DNA from: DATFVA01 sp963764235 | Lineage (GTDB): Bacteria > Bacteroidota > Ignavibacteria > Ignavibacteriales > Ignavibacteriaceae | Assembly (NCBI GenBank): GCA_963764235.1 | Contig: CAVXRO010000004.1 | Coordinates: 186,001 to 250,000 of the forward strand | DNA: 64,000 nt | Direction of reading: 5' to 3' | Shown here: positions 45,678-54,664 of the stretch, one piece after another | How the letters are laid out: each line of letters begins with the position of its first letter | How positions within the stretch are numbered: position 1 is the first letter of the stretch | Notes under the pieces: model-generated | What the model was told of the DNA's origin: nothing | Seen by the model: the letters and a program-made list of their open reading frames with translations, nothing else | Database searches by the model: none | Made by a program: the position numbers and the translations under genes

Positions 45678-46519
45678 AACAAGCCTCCCATCATAGCTGC
45701 CAGAGGCTCTGAATGCTTCCTGACTGTTTTTTTTATATGCTCCCGGTAACTATTTCTTTCCATTAACAGCTTAAGATTCTCTGCCCTTGTTTTATCTTTT
45801 TTACTCTCTTTTATCAATTCATTGTATTGTTTTACCAGTGTTTCACTTATCCCGGTTACGGCACTAATATCCTTTATTCTATATATCCCTTTCCTCTGTG
45901 CCATCAATACTTTTGTGAAACTCTCCAGATACCTTTTTATCGCTCCTGTTGAATGTCTTGCTTTTAATTTTATTTCACTATACGTATTTCCGTCTAAGTA
46001 CATACCGATGATTTTTACTTTATGTGTTTGTCCTCTTCCTATATTATGCAAATAACCTCTGGTTATTACTTCTATTCCTTCTTTCCTGATGAAGGCTATG
46101 TCTCTTTTTACCGTTCTTATACTTATCTGTAATATTTTATTTATATCTTCCTGGCTTAATACTGCTCTTTGTTCTAACGCTTCTTCTGTTATCCTTATTA
46201 TCTTTTTTCTCCTTAGCTCTATTCTTCCATATTCCTGCCGTATCTCCAGATCTTCTATCCCATTATCTATTGTTATCCTTATCCTTTTCTTCTCCATCTT
46301 TTCAATCGTTTTTCCTGCCCGCTCTTCAATCTCTATGGCTGTTACTTCTATCTGACCTTCTCTTAAACTGTTCTCTTTCAGTAAACATTCTTTTGCTGTC
46401 CACAATATCAGTTGACTGATTTTCGGAGAGAGTTCATATGAGTTTTCTAATTCCCAGATGAACTCTCCTTCCGAACTTTTTATTTGTTGTCTGTTTAAGG
46501 CTCTTCTTTTGATTTTCAT
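45674..46519 (-). CDS. DUF1670-like DNA-binding protein A
   Basis: 281 residues, intact, very rich in Lys, Arg and Glu. The N-terminal 100 residues (WELENSYELSPKISQLILWT, then ERAGKTIEKMEKKRIRIT) are followed by three helix-turn-helix-like segments: SQEDINKILQISIRTVKRDI near 122-141, TYSEIKLKARHSTGAIKRYL near 179-198 and IKDISAVTGISETLVKQYNE near 216-235. GYLHNIGRGQTHKVKIIGMYL is the block I recall from DUF1670 proteins, whose function is not known to me. No nuclease or recombinase residues were recognised. It overlaps protein B by 4 bp and lies inside terminal inverted repeats, which suggests a transposition or maintenance role. Confidence 0.7.
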   Translation of the reverse strand: MKIKRRALNRQQIKSSEGEFIWELENSYELSPKISQLILWTAKECLLKENSLREGQIEVTAIEIEERAGKTIEKMEKKRIRITIDNGIEDLEIRQEYGRIELRRKKIIRITEEALEQRAVLSQEDINKILQISIRTVKRDIAFIRKEGIEVITRGYLHNIGRGQTHKVKIIGMYLDGNTYSEIKLKARHSTGAIKRYLESFTKVLMAQRKGIYRIKDISAVTGISETLVKQYNELIKESKKDKTRAENLKLLMERNSYREHIKKTVRKHSEPLAAMMGGLL

Positions 46520-46522
46520 TTA

Positions 46523-46564
46523 GCACCTCAATTGTTTTATTTAATTTATCCATTTTTGAGGTGC
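46523..46564. promoter_or_regulatory. Subterminal inverted repeat upstream of protein A
   Basis: GCACCTCAA (46523-46531) and TTGAGGTGC (46556-46564) are exact reverse complements, 24 bp apart, just before the ATG of protein A. The right arm overlaps the right terminal repeat. It may be an operator or a second end-binding site. Confidence 0.55.
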
Positions 46565-46572
46565 CAAATGGC
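46559..46572 (-). repeat. Right terminal inverted repeat
   Basis: AGGTGCCAAATGGC, exact reverse complement of 44851-44864. It ends two bases before the TAG stop of the GH13 gene at 46574-46576. Confidence 0.85.
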
Positions 46573-46573
46573 A

Positions 46574-49456
46574 CTATTTCATTAGAAGCATTTTTTTCGA
46601 CTCAATATACCGCCCTGCTTTTCCACCCGACGGTACTGCTTCCATTCTGTAGAAGTAAATCCCGCTGCTTACCCTCTGCCCGAAGTTATTTTCACCGTTC
46701 CAGGTTATGTTATACCCGCCGTTAAGCATTTCCTTGTTTACGAGAGTTTTGACCTCCCTGCCAAGTACATCGTATACCTTTAAAATGACGTAAGAATTTT
46801 CTTTCACATTAAATCTTATTTCTGTAGAAGGGTTAAAAGGGTTAGGGTAATTCTGTTCCAGACCGAACTCTTTTACAACCCGGGTATAATCTTTCTGTAA
46901 ATCATTCAGAATATCATCCTCAGGTTTCGGCAGCCTTACCGTGGTATAGATGTGAAATTCACCCGGCTGGAGAAATATGTAGCCGTTTGTATTAGTGACT
47001 ATAATGCTGTCACCGCTGAAGTAATCATACCAGGTTCCTGTTCTGCTGAAGTTGGGATCATACGTGCTGGACTGAACGTTAAAATTACCAAGCACAACTA
47101 CATCCATCGTTGAATCATAAATATTTATCCGTTTTGAATTACCCGATGCATCAATATTGAAATTAGTGCTTCGGAAAGCGGGATAGTCTTGTTTAAGATT
47201 TATTAAGACTTTAAATACCTTATACAGCTTCAACCTTGCTGGATCATCGTAATAATTCCACAGAATAGGTTTGTTGCACACCCTGCAGGGATAGTCAATC
47301 GAAATATCGTAGCCAAGTTCGCCGAACTGCCAGATCATTTTGGGTCCCGGTACTGTAAAGAAAAATGCTGCGGCTTCTTTCATCCTCTGGATAGCCGTAG
47401 AGAAGTGCTTAATATTATAATCTCCGTAAGAATTTCCGTATTGAAGATTTTTATACATCAGGCGTTCTTCATCGTGACTCTCCATATAACCTACCAGGGC
47501 AGGATTATTCCAGCTTCTCTGCTTGTATGAGATTCCTGAGAAATCCCAGGTGCCGCAGGGTCCTGAAGGATAACCCATCGTTGCCTGGTTGTAATTACAG
47601 TTATGGTTTCCCCACAGCATCATACCGTAATTTGATAGTTCAATTTCCTCCGGGTTGGCAGTAAAGTGTTCAAGGATGACATATGCTGTTGAGTCAGTTT
47701 CCCATATCCTGTCTGACATCCTTTTAAGAATAGCAATCCTTGCAGGATCATAGTTCCAGCCGTCGCCAGGAGTGTTAGTGAAGCCTTTAGAAAAGTCAAA
47801 ACGGTATCCGTCTATATGGAAATCCTCCAGCCAGTGTTTATTTACCCGGTCTACATAATATTTTGTTGCACTGCTTTCATGGTCGAAATCATAACCCCAG
47901 GAATAAACAGGATTAGGAGATACCACATTAAACCATGGATTCTGAGATGTAGTTCTGTTTGTTTCGCTATCGTAATAGAGCCTTACAAGGGGACACTGTC
48001 CATATGCATGATTTAAAACAATATCAAGAATGACGGCAATACCCTTAGAATGAGCTTCATCGACAAAGCTTTTGAAATCATCCTTTGGGCCATAATATTT
48101 ATCCAGGGCATATTGAAAAGCAGGATTATATCCCCAGCTTTCATTCCCTTCGAATTCCATAACAGGCATTAATTCAATAGCATTTATACCCAGATTTTTC
48201 AGATAACTAAGAGTATCTTTTAATGTTTCATAATCATGAGTACTGACAAAATCTCTTAACAACATTTCATATATAACAAGGTCGGTTTTAGCAGGTTTTT
48301 GAAAGTCATTAACCTGCCATTGATACGGCTGCTGGTTTGTCTGCAGCACAGAAACCATTTCAGCTGTTTTTCCATACGGATAAGGTTTCAATCCGGGGTA
48401 TGTTGAATCTGAAATGTATTGATCGTTATTTGGATCAAGTATTTTCTCAGAATATGGGTCTCCAATTCTTATTTGTCCGTCAACCAGGTACTGGAATGAA
48501 TATTCCTCACCAGGATTCAAATCATTAATTGTGAGCCACCAGACAACACTATCTGGAGTAATTTCATCCTTATACATATAATAGGATGAATCAACCTTCC
48601 AGTCGTTGAAGTCGCCTATCACATAAATAAAATCCTTATAAGGTGCATAAAGAGCCAGTGTAACGCTTGTGCTGTTTGTATAATTTATGCCGTGAATATT
48701 GCCCGCCGGTAAAGGAAGATTCTGAACAACCCTGTTTATTACAATAACAAAAGAGAGTGTATCAGTAATATTAGAAGTATCTGCAGCCACAGCGGTTATA
48801 GTATGAACACCGGCAGAATATTGAGACGCAAAAAACTGTGAAAATATTTCATTAGTAATAGACTGAGCAGCAAAAATTCCATCGAAAAATAAAGTGATAG
48901 AAGAAGTTACTGTTCCAATTTCTACACAGCTTATACTAATGTTGGTCGTGTCATTTTGTCCGCTGAATGCCGGAGACCTTAGAGGATCCCCGAACCTGAG
49001 ATCAACTTCCGGAGAGTTAACAACCAGGTTAAGTCCCGGTTCATAAACATTGATAAAAATATCCGGATCCGTCTGCAGGCTGGCATCTGAACTTCTGAAA
49101 ACAAAGGCTAACGCGGTGATATGCTCTGACGGGTCTGTTATATTATAAAACTCTCTGGGATAGCCAATAGTTAAATGGTAATGGTTAACACTGTCTCTGA
49201 CCAATGCAGGCTGATTTGAGTTATTACCCCAGTCACCGATTACATGCTGCCAGTTCCCCAGGTTCGTGTTTACACCAGTGTGAGCATAAACCGTTCCGGT
49301 ATAATTAAGCAGCGCTTCAGCTCCGGGCTGAGCAGCATCAAAGTAAATCGTAATACTATCATTTTCAGTGGGCTCCGGTGGAACAGTAATAACAATCTGC
49401 GGAAAAAGCTGTCCTGAAGAAAACAACAGCGTGAATAGTAAAAATTTAAACCTCAT
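46574..49456 (-). CDS. Secreted GH13 alpha-amylase family protein with type IX sorting domain
   Basis: 960 residues. Signal peptide 1-20 (LLFTLLFSSGQLFPQ). Several beta-sandwich segments cover residues 20-380, including an E-set/CBM48-like part (VTLALYAPYKDFIYVIGDFNDWK). The catalytic barrel has region I VILDIVLNHAYG (near 478), region II GYRFDFSKG with nucleophile Asp (near 549), region III VILEHF with acid Glu (near 592) and region IV MESHDEER (near 660; SHDE where NHD is usual). NYPNPFNPSTEIRFNV and KKMLLMK mark the type A sorting domain. It acts on glucans outside the cell. The DUF1670 element abuts its stop codon. Confidence 0.92.
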   Translation of the reverse strand: MRFKFLLFTLLFSSGQLFPQIVITVPPEPTENDSITIYFDAAQPGAEALLNYTGTVYAHTGVNTNLGNWQHVIGDWGNNSNQPALVRDSVNHYHLTIGYPREFYNITDPSEHITALAFVFRSSDASLQTDPDIFINVYEPGLNLVVNSPEVDLRFGDPLRSPAFSGQNDTTNISISCVEIGTVTSSITLFFDGIFAAQSITNEIFSQFFASQYSAGVHTITAVAADTSNITDTLSFVIVINRVVQNLPLPAGNIHGINYTNSTSVTLALYAPYKDFIYVIGDFNDWKVDSSYYMYKDEITPDSVVWWLTINDLNPGEEYSFQYLVDGQIRIGDPYSEKILDPNNDQYISDSTYPGLKPYPYGKTAEMVSVLQTNQQPYQWQVNDFQKPAKTDLVIYEMLLRDFVSTHDYETLKDTLSYLKNLGINAIELMPVMEFEGNESWGYNPAFQYALDKYYGPKDDFKSFVDEAHSKGIAVILDIVLNHAYGQCPLVRLYYDSETNRTTSQNPWFNVVSPNPVYSWGYDFDHESSATKYYVDRVNKHWLEDFHIDGYRFDFSKGFTNTPGDGWNYDPARIAILKRMSDRIWETDSTAYVILEHFTANPEEIELSNYGMMLWGNHNCNYNQATMGYPSGPCGTWDFSGISYKQRSWNNPALVGYMESHDEERLMYKNLQYGNSYGDYNIKHFSTAIQRMKEAAAFFFTVPGPKMIWQFGELGYDISIDYPCRVCNKPILWNYYDDPARLKLYKVFKVLINLKQDYPAFRSTNFNIDASGNSKRINIYDSTMDVVVLGNFNVQSSTYDPNFSRTGTWYDYFSGDSIIVTNTNGYIFLQPGEFHIYTTVRLPKPEDDILNDLQKDYTRVVKEFGLEQNYPNPFNPSTEIRFNVKENSYVILKVYDVLGREVKTLVNKEMLNGGYNITWNGENNFGQRVSSGIYFYRMEAVPSGGKAGRYIESKKMLLMK

Positions 49457-49482
49457 AATGTTCCCAGTATTATTAAAACAGC

Positions 49483-50319
49483 TTAATTAATTCCATTAAG
49501 GGAAGGTTTGCCGGCATCCACCCAGGCGGAGTAAAAGAGTGAGGCAAAATCTGAGGCTGCATTTTCTATCAGTGTCTCCGTAATATATCTGGTTTTAAAC
49601 CATAACAGCCTGTAATAGTCAGAATCTTCCCGTGATCTGGCATTCTTAAATGCGAAAGTATCTGCATTAAACAAAACATCAGCTACTGAATTTGCGTTAG
49701 TTATATAATTGAAAATAAAGTCCAGCGGGCTGCCGATATAAACGGACTTTTCAGCATGAAAGTCATTATTAATAGTTGAAAGGTTTGAATCAACCATAAT
49801 TGACTCATACCGGAAATGAATTCCTTTTTGTCCGCTCATCTGGCCGTTATAATTCATTATTGCATGCATCGGCTGGTGGCCGTCAGCAACGTAATGACCG
49901 AGATCTGCCAAATATATTAATGCCTTATCCCGATCTTTTTCCTTTAGAGCATTTACAAGTTTGTTATAGGTATTCAGAGTAGCCCAGGGCAGTAATCCCA
50001 TTTTTGTTACAGTAGAATCTCCGTACTCTTCCACAAGCTTTGCTTTATCCTCAATCATGTTTCCGTTCAGAAACTCCGGGTAAAAATCTATATCAATAAA
50101 GTGTTTAGGACCTTCCGACTTGTCACTATCCCTTCTCAAATCCGGATCAACTGAGTGTGTTGTTACATAGTCCTGCCATTTAGTAAAGGAATTCATCTCA
50201 TCCGGCAGGAGGGTCATCGCTTTATTGCTTATTAACTTATGCCCTTCTGCCCCCCATCCCAGCATTACGGAAAACGGCAACAGGATGATTAATGCTGAGA
50301 GAAGCCAATTTTTATTCAT
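49483..50319 (-). CDS. S1/P1 nuclease-like or zinc-dependent phospholipase C family protein
   Basis: 278 residues from ATG 50319 (MNKNWLLSALIILLPF); an ATG five codons earlier is also possible. After the signal peptide comes WGAEGHKLISNKAMTLLP, the N-terminal metal-binding pattern (W-G-x-x-G-H), then KHFIDIDFYPE and LGHYVADGHQPMHAIMNY near 145-162, whose His and Asp residues are typical trinuclear zinc ligands. HFRYES follows. The family hydrolyses single-stranded nucleic acids or phospholipids outside the membrane. It overlaps the yjbQ gene stop, so translation is coupled. Confidence 0.78.
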   Translation of the reverse strand: MNKNWLLSALIILLPFSVMLGWGAEGHKLISNKAMTLLPDEMNSFTKWQDYVTTHSVDPDLRRDSDKSEGPKHFIDIDFYPEFLNGNMIEDKAKLVEEYGDSTVTKMGLLPWATLNTYNKLVNALKEKDRDKALIYLADLGHYVADGHQPMHAIMNYNGQMSGQKGIHFRYESIMVDSNLSTINNDFHAEKSVYIGSPLDFIFNYITNANSVADVLFNADTFAFKNARSREDSDYYRLLWFKTRYITETLIENAASDFASLFYSAWVDAGKPSLNGIN

Positions 50320-50743
50320 TTTCTTTTCTGCCATTTAGTTGAACAATAATTTCACGATTGCGTGAACGGTTATCAAAGTCTATAAGAATTATCTGCTGCC
50401 AAGTGCCTAATAGCATTTTTTTATTGACGAATGGGACGGTGAATGAGGCTCCCTGAAGTGACGCCCTGATATGAGAGTGTCCGTTTCCATCGTGCCATGT
50501 ATCATTGTGTTTGTAACTTCTATCTGAAGGAACCAGCTTCTCGAAAAATTCAGGATAATCTTTTCTAAGGCCGGGTTCAAACTCTATTGTAGTTATACCC
50601 GCTGTTGATCCGCCCACAAAAATAAGCACGTTTCCTTCGGAAATAGAAGAGTTTTTAATTTCGGCGGAAACATTTTCTGTAATATCTATAATGTCAGCAT
50701 TTCCCCGGGTATTCACTCTTATGCTTCTGGTTTCAACAGCCAT
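50312..50743 (-). CDS. yjbQ: YjbQ family protein (UPF0047)
   Basis: 143 residues from ATG 50743; an ATG three codons earlier exists. GNVLIFVGGSTAGITTIEFEP, NDTWHDGNGHSHIRASLQGASFTVPF and LGTWQQIILIDFDNRSRNREIIVQL cover the whole UPF0047 fold, including the conserved WHDGNGHSH metal-like motif. Members show weak thiamine-phosphate synthase activity when tested; the true role is uncertain. It precedes the S1/P1-like gene with an overlap. Confidence 0.92.
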   Translation of the reverse strand: MAVETRSIRVNTRGNADIIDITENVSAEIKNSSISEGNVLIFVGGSTAGITTIEFEPGLRKDYPEFFEKLVPSDRSYKHNDTWHDGNGHSHIRASLQGASFTVPFVNKKMLLGTWQQIILIDFDNRSRNREIIVQLNGRKENE

Positions 50744-51112
50744 GATCCACACAATCAGGATAACTCAAAATATGCAGGAAAAATTACTCAAGGCCGGCCC
50801 GAAATACAAGGTAATAGGATCGTTATGTGGTAAGATCTTCTCCGGAACTGCACTAATACTTAAAGAAATTATTAAAGATCTATATCGAACGTATATGAGA
50901 CGTATGTGAACGTATGTGAACGGGTATAAGACTTTATTATATGGCGAGAAAATTCCTCATATCGGCGTTAAAAATAGCATGATGAATGTCTGTTTAATTT
51001 CCCCCGAAAGATTGGATTAAGGCTGAATTTTAGATCCATTTAACATTTTGAAGAGGTAGGGCTTTTTGATAAATTTGCAGCACTTTTCACCCATTTTTTT
51101 ACAAGGAAATCT
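50744..51112. other. Divergent spacer before rocD
   Basis: About 370 bp without a convincing gene. It contains a tandem 10-bp repeat CGTATGTGAA (50901-50920) preceded by a related CGTATATGAG, and the rocD promoter described separately. Both yjbQ and rocD are read away from it. No riboswitch was recognised. Confidence 0.5.
51047..51077 (+). promoter_or_regulatory. Bacteroidota-type promoter of rocD
   Basis: TTTG (51047-51050), a 19-bp spacer and TAAATTTG (51070-51077) match the TTTG-N19-21-TAnnTTTG consensus exactly. The ATG of rocD lies 35 bp after the -7 box. Confidence 0.7.
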
Positions 51113-52315
51113 ATGAATACCAAAGAATATATCGCTCTGGAAGAAAAATACGGGGCAAACAATTATCATCCCCTGGATGTTGTAATAGAGAAGGCAGAAG
51201 GCGTGTGGGTTTACGATGTAGACGGAAAGAAATATCTTGACTGTCTGGCTGCCTATTCTGCTGTAAACCAGGGACATTGTCACCCGAGAATAATTAATGC
51301 TTTAAAGACCCAGGCGGATAAGGTTACACTTACCTCGCGTGCCTTCAGAAATGATCAGCTGCCCCTGCTTTATAAAGAATTAAGTGAAATGACCGGTTAT
51401 GAGATGATACTTCCGATGAATTCCGGTGCCGAAGCTGTTGAAACGGCATTAAAAGCAGCAAGGAAATGGGGGTATACCGTAAAAAAAATCAAAGAAAATG
51501 CTGCTGAGATAATTGCCTGCAATAATAACTTCGGCGGAAGGACAATCTCCATTGTCAGCTTTTCGTCGACTGATCAGTATAAGGAAGGGTTCGGCCCTTT
51601 TACTCCCGGTTTTAAACTAATCGATTATGGTGATGTTGTTCAGCTGGAAAAAGCTATTACCCCCAATACTGCTGCTTTCATTGTAGAACCCATACAGGGT
51701 GAAGGGGGAGTTATTGTACCGCCGGAGGGGTATCTCAAGAAGGCTTATGATATATGTAAAAAGAACAATGTTCTTTTTATCGCCGATGAAATTCAGTGCG
51801 GACTCGGCAGAAGCGGAAAGCTTTTTGCATTTCAATATGAGAATGTTAAACCCGATGCCGTGATAATAGGAAAGGCCCTCTCGGGAGGCTGTTACCCTGT
51901 TTCTGCAGTCCTCTCCAATAAGGAAGTACTTGGAGTATTTAACCCGGGGGATAATGGATCCACATTCGGAGGTAATCCGCTGGCTGCGGCCGTCGCCAGG
52001 GAAAGTCTTAAAGTATTGGTTGAGGAAAACCTAATAGAAAATTCTTATAAGCTCGGAGAGTATTTCCGGAATAAACTTAAAGACATTCAGTCAAAACATG
52101 TGAAAGAAGTCAGAGGAAAAGGATTATTCATCGGTGTAGAACTTCACCCTGAGGCCGGGGGTGCAAGGCGCTTTTGCGAGGCTTTGATGGAAAGAGGAAT
52201 TTTGTGCAAGGAGACGCATGATGATGTTATCCGATTTGCTCCGCCGCTGGTAATTAAGAAGGAAGAAATTGATTGGGTTGTGGAGAATGCCGATTCAGTT
52301 CTTAAGATGGATTAA
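51113..52315 (+). CDS. rocD: Ornithine aminotransferase
   Basis: 400 residues. VDGKKYLDCLAAYSAVNQGHCHPRI, MNSGAEAVETALKAARKWGY, VEPIQGEGGVIVPPEGYL and ADEIQCGLGRSGK are the fold-I ornithine aminotransferase blocks. The PLP lysine is K254 in IIGKALSGGCYPVSAVL, and D225 of LFIADEIQ binds the ring nitrogen. It interconverts ornithine and glutamate semialdehyde. Its end overlaps the stop of the converging histidine kinase gene by 14 bp. Other class III aminotransferases are less likely given the GxCYPVSAV context. Confidence 0.93.
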   Translation: MNTKEYIALEEKYGANNYHPLDVVIEKAEGVWVYDVDGKKYLDCLAAYSAVNQGHCHPRIINALKTQADKVTLTSRAFRNDQLPLLYKELSEMTGYEMILPMNSGAEAVETALKAARKWGYTVKKIKENAAEIIACNNNFGGRTISIVSFSSTDQYKEGFGPFTPGFKLIDYGDVVQLEKAITPNTAAFIVEPIQGEGGVIVPPEGYLKKAYDICKKNNVLFIADEIQCGLGRSGKLFAFQYENVKPDAVIIGKALSGGCYPVSAVLSNKEVLGVFNPGDNGSTFGGNPLAAAVARESLKVLVEENLIENSYKLGEYFRNKLKDIQSKHVKEVRGKGLFIGVELHPEAGGARRFCEALMERGILCKETHDDVIRFAPPLVIKKEEIDWVVENADSVLKMD

Positions 52316-54617
52316 GCAGGTAATTATCCACCACCTGCCTGGTTTCAGAAATCAGTTTTTCCAGGTTATGAAGCCGCTGCAGGATATTTTCAATATCATT
52401 GTGTTTTCCTGACAGCTCTATGGCAAGGGCCTCTTCCGAAATTTTTACTGCTCCTATTGATGAGCTCGCACCTTTAATGGTGTGAGCCTCATTTATAACT
52501 TTTTCCAGATTTTTACTCTGGATCGATTCTTCCAGCCGCCTGTACCTGAGAATAATATCTTCAAAGAAAGTTAATAACAATTCCGACTGAAATTCTTTAT
52601 TTCCCATACTCATTTGATCAAGATGGTTAAAATCAAAAAGCTCCTGGTTGCCGTCAGGTAAATCCCCGGTTCCTGACTCTTCTTCCTGCAGTGAATCTTC
52701 GATCTTCAAAAGCCGGTCAATTTTAAGTATTAATTCATCTCCTGAGATAGGTTTAGTGACGTATTCATTCATTCCGGAAGCAAAGCAGCGTTCTTTGTCT
52801 CCCTGCATTGCATGTGCGGTAAGGGCAATGATAGGCACTTTCCCGGCATTCCCTTCAAGGCGTCTGATCTGCAGTGTAGCCGAGAATCCATCCATGCCCG
52901 GCATCTGAACATCCATAAGGATTGTGTCATAGATTCCTTTTACCGCTTCACCGATTGCTTCGAAACCATTTGAAACGGCATGAGCTTTATACCCATAGTC
53001 CGTCAGTATTTTCATAGCAATCTTTTGATTTACTATATTATCTTCCGCCAGCAGAATTCTGTACTTATTCCTAACATTGTTGAATGCTTTCAGGTTTACT
53101 GCTTTCACAGGTCTGCCCCCCTGGAATTCATAGATCTTTGAGAGCTCACTCTCACCGTATACCTGCTGTTCTTTCTGTGTTCTGAGTTTTAAAGTAAAGT
53201 AAAATGTGCTTCCTGATCCGGGTTTACTTTCAACCCCGATTTCCCCATCCATCATATTTACAAATTCCTTGCAGATGACAAGACCCAGTCCTGTTCCACC
53301 AAAATTTCTTGTGGGTGAATCATCCACCTGTGAAAATGGTTTAAATAGATCCCCTATCTTTTCCTGTGAAATCCCTACGCCGCTGTCTTTAACGGCAGCA
53401 TATATCACAGCTTTATCGTTCTCTCTTTCTTTCAAATAAACCGATATTTCAATTGCACCCCTGGATGTAAATTTAATTGCATTACTGATAAGGTTGACGA
53501 ATATCTGCCGTAACCTTGTACTGTCACCGATTAAACTTAAGGGGGTTCCCCTGGCGATAATCTTTTTAATAGACAAACCCTTCTCCTCCGCACGTGCAAG
53601 CAGTATGGAGGCGGAATCATCTATAATTTTATTCAGGTCTATCTCTTTCTCTTCAAGCTTCACTTTGCCTGACTCAATTTTTGAAAGGTCGAGGATATCG
53701 TTTATGATTTCAAGGAGGGATTCTGCCGATTGTTTTGCTCCAAGGGCAAATTGTTTCATCTCCTCTTTCGAATCGTAAACGTCTTTTTCTATCAGAGTTA
53801 GATACCCGATTATCCCGTTCATTGGAGTGCGGATCTCATGACTCATATTCGCAAGGAACTGACTCTTAATGATGTTCAGCTTCCTGGCTTCGTCTGCAAG
53901 CTTATCTGCTCTCTTTTTTTCCTCAACCAGCTTTACTTCAGTCTGCTTGCGCCTTATTTCTTCTTCAACTTCTTTTGTTATATCCTGGATACTCCCTTCG
54001 AAATGAACTTCTCCTGTAAGATCATCCTCCACTATGCGGTCGTTCAGCCTGGCAATAAGATCAGTACCGTTTTTTTTCAGGAGCGTCACGGTGTAATTTT
54101 CGACCTCACCCTTATCTTTAAGAATTTCAATAAGCTTCAATCTCTCGTGATGATCTTTATAAAGATCGCTCATAAGGTTCAGCTGCATTAATTCTTCTTT
54201 GCTTTCATAACCCAGCATCTTCGCAAGGCTTTTATTGACAGTGATGAATTTACCGTCATAACTTGACTGGAACATACCTTCGAGAGAATCATCAAAAATA
54301 GAACGGTATTTTTTTTCTGAAAGAGAGGTTCTGTATGATCTATCAGCCAGCTGCTGTCTGAGCCTGAAGTTGACAGCACTGCCTACAACCGAAACAATGC
54401 TTAAGAAGAGGACAAATAAAACTGATTCGAACATATTAGGAAGGAAATATATTTTCGAATCATTTAACAGAATTGCAGTTGCGAATACAAGGTTGTAATA
54501 AATTGCCACTATTATCTGGTTTTTAACATCCCAGCTGAGGAATAAAGCGGACGTAAATATCATCAGGGCAACAATCTGAACATTAACTACCAGCGTATTC
54601 GGGATCAGGTATATCAT
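52302..54617 (-). CDS. Hybrid sensor histidine kinase (main reading frame)
   Basis: 771 residues from an internal ATG. Four hydrophobic segments (1-90), PAS domain (KKYRSIFDDSLEGMFQSSYDG, near 103-225), HisKA with phospho-His in FLANMSHEIRTPMNGIIG near 258, HATPase with N box QIFVNLISNAIKF, then GTGLGLVICKEFV, receiver domain with LMDVQMPGMDGF near 565 and ALTAHAMQGD, and a C-terminal Hpt domain with phospho-His in AHTIKGASSSIG near 715. The upstream frame at 54665-54955 supplies more membrane helices, and the two frames join at a slippery A AAA AAG. The signal is unknown. Confidence 0.9.
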   Translation of the reverse strand: MIYLIPNTLVVNVQIVALMIFTSALFLSWDVKNQIIVAIYYNLVFATAILLNDSKIYFLPNMFESVLFVLFLSIVSVVGSAVNFRLRQQLADRSYRTSLSEKKYRSIFDDSLEGMFQSSYDGKFITVNKSLAKMLGYESKEELMQLNLMSDLYKDHHERLKLIEILKDKGEVENYTVTLLKKNGTDLIARLNDRIVEDDLTGEVHFEGSIQDITKEVEEEIRRKQTEVKLVEEKKRADKLADEARKLNIIKSQFLANMSHEIRTPMNGIIGYLTLIEKDVYDSKEEMKQFALGAKQSAESLLEIINDILDLSKIESGKVKLEEKEIDLNKIIDDSASILLARAEEKGLSIKKIIARGTPLSLIGDSTRLRQIFVNLISNAIKFTSRGAIEISVYLKERENDKAVIYAAVKDSGVGISQEKIGDLFKPFSQVDDSPTRNFGGTGLGLVICKEFVNMMDGEIGVESKPGSGSTFYFTLKLRTQKEQQVYGESELSKIYEFQGGRPVKAVNLKAFNNVRNKYRILLAEDNIVNQKIAMKILTDYGYKAHAVSNGFEAIGEAVKGIYDTILMDVQMPGMDGFSATLQIRRLEGNAGKVPIIALTAHAMQGDKERCFASGMNEYVTKPISGDELILKIDRLLKIEDSLQEEESGTGDLPDGNQELFDFNHLDQMSMGNKEFQSELLLTFFEDIILRYRRLEESIQSKNLEKVINEAHTIKGASSSIGAVKISEEALAIELSGKHNDIENILQRLHNLEKLISETRQVVDNYLLNPS

Positions 54618-54664
54618 GTACCCCGAAGAAAGGATAATAACCAGAAGAAGAATATGTACAAGGA

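Larger units (their letters stand above)
44851..46572. mobile_element. Putative mobile element with DUF1670-like gene pair and terminal inverted repeats
   Basis: A 1722-bp unit bounded by perfect 14-bp inverted repeats: GCCATTTGGCACCT at 44851-44864 and AGGTGCCAAATGGC at 46559-46572. The match extends outward to 18 of 19 bases if ATAG[G/T] is included. The direct repeat ACTAT (44843-44847 and 46573-46577) could be a 5-bp target duplication. The unit is compact: 8 bp separate the left repeat from the stop of the second gene, and about 39 bp separate the first gene's start from the right repeat. It sits exactly at the 3' end of the GH13 gene. No DDE, tyrosine or serine recombinase motif was recognised. 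Confidence 0.68.

Noticed and set aside
44843..46577. ACTAT as a definite target-site duplication
   Set aside because: Five bases only and overlapping the extended inverted repeat, so it may be coincidence; kept as possible only.
50691..50909. 72-codon plus-strand frame over yjbQ start
   Set aside because: Overlaps yjbQ antisense and has no family features.
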